Part shown: positions 1-4,319 of the stretch, one piece after another
Layout: every line of letters starts with the position of its first letter
Numbering within the stretch: the stretch's first letter is position 1
Assembly: GCA_031272615.1 (NCBI GenBank)
Contig: JAISTL010000001.1
Span: 1 to 5,864 of the forward strand
Direction: 5' to 3'
Origin: Methylobacteriaceae bacterium
GTDB taxonomy: Bacteria; Pseudomonadota; Alphaproteobacteria; Rhizobiales; Beijerinckiaceae
Length of the DNA: 5,864 bases
Notes under the pieces: model-generated
The model's input: the letters and a program-made list of their open reading frames with translations, nothing else
Database searches by the model: none
What the model was told of the DNA's origin: nothing
Translations under genes and position numbers: made by a program

Positions 1-602
1 GAAACCTGCTTCAGGAAGGCATCGACGGAATCGGCGCTGTCGGCCAGGACGCGCGTGCGGGCTTGCGCCTCGGCCAACCCTTCGGCCATATCGTCCCGCA
101 CCTCGCCGAGCACGTTCTGAACTCCGGAAACGACCTCATCAGCCTTGCTGAGAATGGATTGGGCTGTTTCCATCAGGTTCCCGGTGTCGTTGAAGTGGGC
201 GGTGATGGTGTAATATCCCCGCTCGGACAGTTCCGGGGAGGATTCGGTGAGCCCGTCGCCGCCTTCAAGGGCAACCTGGGCGGCGCCGGTAACGCCCAGG
301 TATTCGATATGGGCACTGGTGTCGGAGCGCAGCGGAATGCGCGAATCCACCTGCACCAGAGCGATGACGTTCCTGGGGTTGCGTTGGTCGAGATAGAGCC
401 GGCTGACTTCGCCGACCTGCAGACCGTTGAACACCACATGGGAGCCGGTTTGCAGCCCGGGCACCGCACCCTCGAACACGATTTCGAAGGTGAGACGTGT
501 TGTGGAAGAAAGGCTGCGCACCCAATACACCGCGGCAAAGCCGGCAAGGAGTATCGCCAGCGTGGCCAAGCCCATGAGCGTATTGCCGGCTTTTCTGTGC
601 AT
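1..602 (-). CDS. MCE/MlaD-family lipid transport protein, 3' end outside the window
   Basis: The first 200 codons are visible; the gene runs off the left edge. The product begins MHRKAGNTLMGLATLAILL, with one membrane segment at about residues 8-28, followed by an MCE domain at about 37-115. Diagnostic stretches are FEGAVPGLQTGSHVVFNG (43-60), QVGEV (62-66) and YLGVTGAAQVALEGG (101-115). From about 145 onward it is helical, with coiled-coil character. Known MCE proteins are anchored in the inner membrane and form hexameric rings that carry phospholipids across the periplasm with an MlaE-type permease and MlaF-type ATPase. The ATG at 602 has an AAGGGAGG ribosome site at 620-613, ten bases upstream. 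Its upstream neighbour on the same strand is a cupin gene, not the permease or ATPase usually found there, so partners must lie to the left or elsewhere. Family assignment is secure; the transported lipid is unknown. Confidence 0.9.
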   Translation of the reverse strand, partial: MHRKAGNTLMGLATLAILLAGFAAVYWVRSLSSTTRLTFEIVFEGAVPGLQTGSHVVFNGLQVGEVSRLYLDQRNPRNVIALVQVDSRIPLRSDTSAHIEYLGVTGAAQVALEGGDGLTESSPELSERGYYTITAHFNDTGNLMETAQSILSKADEVVSGVQNVLGEVRDDMAEGLAEAQARTRVLADSADSVDAFLKQV

Positions 603-681
603 GGGTTGAACGCCTCCCTTCCGATCACGGGAGTGTTACTCTCAAACGCCGGCGGAGGCAAGGGCAAGGGAAGACCATCGC

Positions 682-706
682 GGCCGGATCCGAACCGGCT
701 CCGGCC
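682..706 (-). terminator. GC-rich hairpin between cupin and MCE genes, possible weak terminator
   Basis: A 7-base stem (GGCCGGA at 682-688 pairing with TCCGGCC at 700-706) closes an 11-base loop, in the 148-base gap after the cupin stop codon and before the MCE ribosome site. Read on the minus strand it is not followed by a run of T, so it is not a canonical intrinsic terminator. It could slow polymerase or protect the cupin mRNA 3' end. Stems of this size also arise by chance in DNA this GC-rich. Confidence 0.2.
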
Positions 707-750
707 CGCGCCGGACCCCCCGCAGGCGGCCCTCCCCTTGCGGTGTCTGC

Positions 751-1191
751 TTACTGCTGCGCAATGACGTCCAGAATCACCAACGGCTCGGTGCCGGTGT
801 TCTTCAATCCATGGGCTTCGCCTTTGCGGGCGATGGTGGTGTCTCCTGCCTTCACGGCGACTTCCTTGCCGTCGGACCCGGTGAACGTGCCGCTCCCCGA
901 GAGAATGATATAGGCGTCTTCGTTCTGGTCATGCTTGTGTACGCCGATGCTGGCGCCGGGCGGCAGGGTCAGCCAGGCGATTTCTTTCATGGCCTGGTCA
1001 GGCAAAGCCTTGTCCCGCGGAAAGGCGTATTCGGCGTGTACCGTGCCGAGCCCCGTCCCGCCGAGTTTTTCCTTTTCAGCCGTGCTGTAACCCTCCTTCG
1101 GGTAAACCTGCGGAAAATCCTGGGCGGCGGCGGAACCGGCAAGACCCAGGGAAAACAATGCGGCAACAGTCACAATCATTGATTTTTGCAT
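751..1191 (-). CDS. Secreted single-domain cupin protein
   Basis: A 146-residue protein with a Sec signal peptide: MQKS, then a hydrophobic stretch (about 5-20), then SAAA before Q24, giving a likely cleavage after residue 23. The rest is one cupin beta-barrel. Motif 1 is GASIGVHKHDQNEDAYIILSG, with H85, H87 and E91 as metal ligands. Motif 2 is GDTTIARKGEAHGLKN, with G117, G124, the fourth ligand H127, and N131; the usual proline is replaced by R. All four ligand positions are kept, so a metal-binding periplasmic protein is expected. Substrate and reaction cannot be told from sequence, since cupins include dioxygenases, isomerases and sugar or metal binders. The start at 1191 is preferred over an in-frame start at 1299, because AGGGGG (1204-1199) lies seven bases upstream and the protein then begins directly with the signal peptide. 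It is probably transcribed alone. Confidence 0.88.
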   Translation of the reverse strand: MQKSMIVTVAALFSLGLAGSAAAQDFPQVYPKEGYSTAEKEKLGGTGLGTVHAEYAFPRDKALPDQAMKEIAWLTLPPGASIGVHKHDQNEDAYIILSGSGTFTGSDGKEVAVKAGDTTIARKGEAHGLKNTGTEPLVILDVIAQQ

Positions 1192-1225
1192 AGGATATCC
1201 CCCTGTTGTTTCGGATAGACATACC

Positions 1226-1254
1226 TCCATACCCGGCGCATCATACCCCGTCAA
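1226..1254 (-). promoter_or_regulatory. Candidate sigma70-type promoter of the cupin gene
   Basis: On the minus strand, TTGACG (1254-1249) is a 5/6 match to the -35 consensus and is followed after 17 bases by TATGGA (1231-1226), a 3/6 match to the -10. Transcription would begin near 1219, about 28 bases before the cupin start codon, leaving a short leader that holds the AGGGGG ribosome site. The -35 and spacing are good and the -10 is poor. The rest of the gap between the Sel1 gene and the cupin (1255-1463) shows no convincing gene. Confidence 0.4.
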
Positions 1255-1463
1255 CCAGGTGCGTGCGGCGTCCCTGCAAATCTGTGCCGCGGTCTTCAAA
1301 ACGGCGGGTCCATCGGTGTCGTTCAGCCGACAAAAAGCTCCAAGACGCTTCCCGCCGGAATTGCATCCCGGTCGCGGATTTTGGGTGTCGGTTCAAAGGG
1401 CCGCCGGATGATACACCCGTGCCTTGGGCGATATCATCATGACGTAAGTCCTACGTTAACCGC

Positions 1464-2702
1464 CTAAAAAGGAATTCCCCGTTTTTTGATCATCCAGCTC
1501 AACGTCAGGCTGATGAGCAAACTGAGCAGCAGCAAGCCGCTGAACACCCATATCATTCCGGAGTAGTACGTCACTTCCAATCCGCCTCCGGAAACCTTTC
1601 GTGCATAGGCACGACGTTGCGCCGCGCTCGTTTCGCGCCACTTGGCCTCTTCGGCTTCATCCTCGAGAACACCGTTTCCGGATGAGTACAAGCCGATCAG
1701 TCTGCTCATCGAACCGATGTGTCCTTGTTCCGCAGCCATTTGATACCATTTGGCCGCCTCGGTGGCATCCTTGAGAACGCCCCGGCCGTTGGCGTACAAC
1801 TGGCCCAAATAATACTGCGCTTGGGAATCCCCTTGCGCTGCAGCTTCCCTGAACTGCTCCGCGGCCATTTTGTACCATTTTTCCGCTTCAACCCGATCCG
1901 CGCCGAAACCCCTTGATTTGTCGCCATAATAGAAGAAATCGCCCAACCGGAATTTGGCGAAGGCGCTTCCTTTCTCCGCAGCTCCCCGGCGCAGGTCCAC
2001 CGCGGTCTTGAGCCATGTGGCCGCCTGCGTTTTGTTCGCTCGAACGCGTTTCCCTTCCCGATAGATATCGCTCAGTTGGAATGCCGCGTCGGCGTTTCCC
2101 TGCCCGGCGGCCTTTGTCAACCACTTGACCGCTTCGGTTCCATTCGCGGCAACGCCAAGTCCGTTGCCGTACATGGCGCCCACCCGGTATTGTGCGTCGG
2201 CATCTCCCTGCTCCGCGGCCTTTTTGTATCGGTCGAAAGCTGTTTTGTACCATTTTTCCGCTTCAGCTTCATTGAGTGGGACGCCGCTCACCCCATTGGC
2301 GCTCATCCGGGCATAATCATACTGCGCCGGAAGAGAGCCCAGCTCTGCAGCTCTTTTCAGCCACTTGGCCGCCTCGGCGGTATCCTTGGGAATGCGTTGG
2401 CCGACACGGTAGAGAGAGCTCAACGTAAACTGCGCGTCGGCGTTTCCCGCTTCCGCCGAACTGAAAATTTCATCAAAAAAGGCGGGCGTCACCACAGGGG
2501 GCGGTTGCCGGAACAGGGCCCACCCGATAGTGGCGCAAAACACCGCCACCGGAAAAAACAGCAGCAGTCGCAGGATGATTCGTTCTCCCAAGCCGCCTTT
2601 GGGGAACCACCGGTGAGCGGAGGAATGCCCCGACGCCGGACTCCCTTGAGAATGCGCCGCGGGAGTCGCGGGTTCGCCGATAATATGGTGTCGTGACCTC
2701 AT
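1464..2702 (-). CDS. Membrane-anchored Sel1-repeat protein
   Basis: A 412-residue protein. Residues 1-40 are polar and end in a basic stretch (RWFPKGGLGER). Residues about 42-64 form a membrane helix, 87-366 hold seven Sel1-like repeats, and about 380-404 form a second membrane helix followed by MIKKRGIPF. Basic residues flank both helices on the distal side, so both ends are inferred to be cytoplasmic, with the repeat solenoid in the periplasm. Repeats (87-122, 123-166, 167-202, 203-245, 246-291, 292-327, 328-366) show the Sel1 pattern A..LG..Y..G.GV..D..EA.KW...AA.QG. Repeats 2, 4 and 5 are lengthened by 7-10 residues at or near the second helix. Sel1 solenoids are protein-interaction scaffolds, and no catalytic domain is present. 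The ATG at 2702 is chosen because AGGGAA (2716-2711) lies eight bases upstream; an in-frame TTG at 2741 would add 13 residues. The partner is unknown. Confidence 0.88.
   Translation of the reverse strand: MRSRHHIIGEPATPAAHSQGSPASGHSSAHRWFPKGGLGERIILRLLLFFPVAVFCATIGWALFRQPPPVVTPAFFDEIFSSAEAGNADAQFTLSSLYRVGQRIPKDTAEAAKWLKRAAELGSLPAQYDYARMSANGVSGVPLNEAEAEKWYKTAFDRYKKAAEQGDADAQYRVGAMYGNGLGVAANGTEAVKWLTKAAGQGNADAAFQLSDIYREGKRVRANKTQAATWLKTAVDLRRGAAEKGSAFAKFRLGDFFYYGDKSRGFGADRVEAEKWYKMAAEQFREAAAQGDSQAQYYLGQLYANGRGVLKDATEAAKWYQMAAEQGHIGSMSRLIGLYSSGNGVLEDEAEEAKWRETSAAQRRAYARKVSGGGLEVTYYSGMIWVFSGLLLLSLLISLTLSWMIKKRGIPF
1868..1890 (-). repeat. Exact 23-base repeat inside the Sel1 gene, copy 1
   Basis: Positions 1868-1890 are identical to 2243-2265. 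Both copies encode the EAEKWYK core, in Sel1 repeats 5 and 2 respectively. The codons match at every base across the run, which points to a fairly recent internal duplication or gene conversion between repeats rather than old diverged units. Confidence 0.8.
2243..2265 (-). repeat. Exact 23-base repeat inside the Sel1 gene, copy 2
   Basis: Partner of the copy at 1868-1890; this one lies in Sel1 repeat 2 and again encodes EAEKWYK. The two copies lie 375 bases apart (125 codons), in frame, so recombination between them would delete or add whole repeats without a frameshift. Confidence 0.8.
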
Positions 2703-3111
2703 CGTGTTGTTTCCCTGCCGGCGCCGCACCGGTTGCCGCAACCGATCCGTTGTACAGAGCGCCGGAAAGAGCGGTTGATCCGCAAATCCACCATCTACAG
2801 CCCACCTCCACCGCGCGGGTGCAGCGGGAAACGTTGTCGTTTACACATCTGCCGGAGCGCCTCACGGTCATACAACCGTGAGACGGGCCAAAAGCGGCGG
2901 CCCATAGTGAATTCGCCTGTCCAGCCGAAGCCTCCCGGTGCACGAACCGCTTCCCGTAAGGCTAACAGAATTTCGACTTTGCGTCAATGAGAGCGATGTT
3001 CTTTAATCCTACGGCAGGCCACGGAGAACCTGGAACACCGTGAACACCCCGGGCCGCCGCCGCGCCCGCGCCGTTGGATTTAACCAAGCAGTTGATACCA
3101 TTTAAAATAAA
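2703..3111. other. Gene-free stretch between the Sel1 gene and tRNA-Arg
   Basis: About 400 bases with no convincing coding region. It holds the 5' leader of the Sel1 gene (ribosome site at 2716-2711), a dyad CACGGT-N6-ACCGTG at 2863-2880, a looser CACGG-N13-CCGTG pair at 3020-3042, and an AT-rich hairpin at 3098-3114 touching the tRNA end. I found no clear sigma70 promoter for the Sel1 gene. Open frames here lack a ribosome site and recognisable protein sequence. Confidence 0.6.
2863..2880. promoter_or_regulatory. Dyad CACGGT-N6-ACCGTG, possible operator
   Basis: A perfect 6-base inverted repeat with a 6-base spacer, about 160 bases upstream of the Sel1 start codon. The shape suits a dimeric DNA-binding regulator but equally a small hairpin. 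A second pair with the same CACGG and CCGTG halves but a 13-base spacer lies at 3020-3042. No regulator gene is in the window, so the role is open. Confidence 0.25.
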
Positions 3112-3114
3112 TGG
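3098..3114 (-). other. AT-rich hairpin overlapping the tRNA 3' end
   Basis: CCATTTA (3098-3104) and TAAATGG (3108-3114) form a 7-base stem around three A. One arm includes the encoded CCA of the tRNA. In the precursor this hairpin would enclose the mature 3' end, which could affect trimming or act as a weak stop. No T run follows. It may be fortuitous. Confidence 0.25.
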
Positions 3115-3188
3115 CGCACCCAACAGGATTCGAACCTGTGACCTCTGCCTTCGGAGGGCAGCACTCTATCCAGCTGAGCTATGGGTGC
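3112..3188 (-). tRNA. tRNA-Arg (anticodon CCG)
   Basis: A complete 77-base tRNA. The acceptor strands GCACCCA (3188-3182) and TGGGTGC (3122-3116) pair fully. The D arm is GCTC...GAGT, the anticodon stem is CTGCC/GGCAG, and the T arm is ACAGG-TTCGAAT-CCTGT. The anticodon loop CTCCGAA places CCG at positions 34-36, reading the arginine codon CGG, which is common in this GC-rich DNA. Discriminator G (3115) and the CCA end (3114-3112) are encoded in the DNA. There is no intron or mismatch. It stands alone, with no second tRNA nearby. Confidence 0.97.
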
Positions 3189-3202
3189 AGCGTCTGCGGC
3201 GC

Positions 3203-3231
3203 TTCATAGCGTAATTCGCTGCTGAGAGCAA
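3203..3231 (-). promoter_or_regulatory. Promoter of tRNA-Arg
   Basis: On the minus strand, TTGCTC (3231-3226) is followed after exactly 17 bases by TATGAA (3208-3203), each a 4/6 match to the sigma70 boxes. The -10 box ends 14 bases before the mature tRNA. The bases right after it are GCGCCGC, a GC-rich discriminator like those of stable-RNA promoters under stringent (ppGpp/DksA) control. The strand, spacing and position fit the tRNA well. Confidence 0.6.
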
Positions 3232-3325
3232 CCGTCCCGGCAAAAAGATTTCCGGTGGGCGGTGAGGGCTGTTTCGTTTTTGTCGCAGCGGATTGTTGAA
3301 TTTCGCTGTTGTCCGGCGGAGTAGG

Positions 3326-3339
3326 ACAGTATAAACTGT
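3326..3339 (+). promoter_or_regulatory. Dyad over a TATAAA box, candidate NUDIX promoter/operator
   Basis: ACAGT-ATAA-ACTGT is a perfect 5-base dyad around four bases, and it contains TATAAA (3330-3335), a 5/6 match to the -10 consensus. No good -35 lies at 17 bases; the nearest, TTGTCC (3309-3314), gives only 15. Transcription would begin near 3342, which is itself an in-frame ATG of the NUDIX frame. A protein bound to the dyad would block the promoter. This is inference from arrangement only. Confidence 0.35.
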
Positions 3340-3404
3340 TCATGAGGCGAAAGACAAAAACAAACGTAAAATCGATTCACGCCCCAATCGGAATACGCGT
3401 CGCG

Positions 3405-3944
3405 ATGAAAACAAAAACCAATGTCAACGGGGCCGCGCCCGTCGCGCCTTCTTCCCCCGAATTGCCGGATCACACCGGCACTCTCGATCAATACGCAGCG
3501 TTGCCGTACAAGGTCAACGAGCGGGGTGAACTCAAGGTTCTGCTCATCACCTCACGGGACACCCATCGTTGGGTGCTGCCCAAGGGCTGGCCCAAAACGG
3601 GCAAGCTGCCGTGCCAGACGGCGCAGCTGGAGGCCTGGGAGGAAGCCGGGCTCATCGGGCCCATCGCCCTGGAGCCGGTGGGGTTTTACCGCTATAACAA
3701 GCGTATGGACACCGGCACGGTGGTGTGCAACGTGGCGGTGTTTCCGCTGGCGGTGGAAAGCCGCTGTGCCGCCTGGCCGGAAAAGGGCCAGCGGCAGGGC
3801 AACTGGCTGACGCCGGAGGAGGCCGCCGGGCTGGTGGAGGAGCCGGAACTGGCCGAACTGCTGCGGGATTTCACCGTGACGCCGGACAGTGAGGACACGG
3901 ACGGCGCTGACCCGCTGCGCCATGCCCGCGCGCTGTTTTCCTGA
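3405..3944 (+). CDS. NUDIX hydrolase
   Basis: A 179-residue protein with a NUDIX fold at about 28-158. The NUDIX box lies at 61-83: PKGWPKTGK precedes LEAWEEAGL, whose glutamates E76, E79 and E80 are the expected Mg2+ ligands. Two consensus positions differ: the E of Gx5E is K67, and the R of REXXEE is L75. Many alphaproteobacterial relatives carry a similar 'KGWP...EAWEEAG' box, so it is probably active. NUDIX enzymes cleave nucleoside diphosphates linked to another group; the sequence somewhat resembles the diphosphoinositol/dinucleoside polyphosphate group, but the substrate cannot be set. The first 27 and last 20 residues are low-complexity and look disordered. The start is uncertain. ATG 3405 (GGAA eleven bases upstream) gives a family-like length, while ATG 3342 would add 21 residues repeating KTKTNV. 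It is divergent from tRNA-Arg and probably transcribed alone. Confidence 0.88.
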   Translation: MKTKTNVNGAAPVAPSSPELPDHTGTLDQYAALPYKVNERGELKVLLITSRDTHRWVLPKGWPKTGKLPCQTAQLEAWEEAGLIGPIALEPVGFYRYNKRMDTGTVVCNVAVFPLAVESRCAAWPEKGQRQGNWLTPEEAAGLVEEPELAELLRDFTVTPDSEDTDGADPLRHARALFS

Positions 3945-3972
3945 AGCGGTCCACGGCAGCGGGCAGGCCGCT

Positions 3973-4072
3973 TGGGATGGCGGACGCCCCCGTCCGCCCG
4001 TCGCCGGGGCGAAGCCCGGCGACACACCAATCGCGCTTACGCGCGCGGCGGACGGGGGCGTCCGCCATCCCA
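3973..4072. repeat. 100-base intergenic element with 26-base perfect inverted arms
   Basis: The outer arms 3973-3998 and 4047-4072 are exact reverse complements. Each arm is itself a small hairpin: GGCGGACG and CGTCCGCC around four C or G. Inside lies a second perfect stem, GTCGCCGGG (4000-4008) and CCCGGCGAC (4015-4023) around GCGAAG, and a small GCGC-TTAC-GCGC fold. The whole could form a cruciform in DNA or a branched RNA. It begins 28 bases after the NUDIX stop codon. The form fits a REP/BIME-type or MITE-like repeat that may also act as an mRNA 3' end. It has no T tract, so it is not a classic terminator. No transposase is present and no clear target duplication is visible. I do not recognise a named family. 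Confidence 0.75.
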
Positions 4073-4319
4073 GCCGAACCCGAACGCCGGTGGATGTGTT
4101 GAAACCGCACGATTATGCGGCTGGGGTTGTTTTGGTGGACGACGGGGGGCTTGCGATTTCGGCTGAAATCAGGCTTTGACAAGTAGACTACCCACCCCGT
4201 CCGCCACGTCCACCGGGGCGGTTTGGGCTTGCCTTTGGCGGGGGCCGCCCTTATGATGGACCAAAAGCATAACTCCTGAACACCCGACGGCGTCGAACCA
4301 TGAGCTGTGAACCGAAGGC
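4073..4319. other. Gene-free leader region upstream of the methyltransferase
   Basis: It holds no convincing gene. Visible pieces are a CCGCA-N6-TGCGG hairpin (4105-4120), an 11-base match (4195-4205) to one arm of the 100-base element, the candidate promoter at 4229-4257, a CGACG-G-CGTCG palindrome (4285-4295), and a seven-codon frame (4300-4323) whose stop overlaps the methyltransferase start. Confidence 0.5.
4229..4257 (+). promoter_or_regulatory. Candidate promoter of the methyltransferase gene
   Basis: TTGCCT (4229-4234, 4/6 match) is followed after exactly 17 bases by TATGAT (4252-4257, 5/6 match). The predicted start of transcription near 4264 leaves a leader of about 56 bases before the ATG at 4320. 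This is the best promoter-like pair in the 375-base gap. A separate TTGACA at 4176 has no partner box. Confidence 0.5.

Noticed and set aside
63..767. 234-codon open frame on the plus strand
   Set aside because: Antisense to the MCE gene and part of the following gap. The minus strand carries a clear MCE domain with a ribosome site.
1192..1299. Longer cupin with 36 extra N-terminal residues
   Set aside because: The extension would bury the signal peptide inside the protein and ignore the AGGGGG ribosome site before the ATG at 1191.
1206..1442. 78-codon plus-strand frame in the gap between Sel1 and cupin
   Set aside because: It begins at TTG without a ribosome site, is rich in R, P and S as random GC-rich frames are, and overlaps the candidate cupin promoter.
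2076..2696. 206-codon open frame on the plus strand
   Set aside because: Antisense to the Sel1 gene; it merely mirrors the repeat pattern of that gene.
2473..2943. 156-codon minus-strand frame reaching upstream of the Sel1 start
   Set aside because: It overlaps the Sel1 gene out of frame, has no ribosome site and no recognisable protein features.
3973..4072. Element as a rho-independent terminator or CRISPR unit
   Set aside because: There is no T run on either side for a terminator, and only one unit with inverted rather than direct repeats, so it is not CRISPR.
3889..4179. 96-codon plus-strand frame spanning the NUDIX end and the inverted-repeat element
   Set aside because: It begins inside the NUDIX gene in another frame and its sequence is mostly a translation of the palindromic element.
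4176..4181. Perfect TTGACA
   Set aside because: There is no -10-like sequence 15-19 bases downstream; that stretch is GC-rich.
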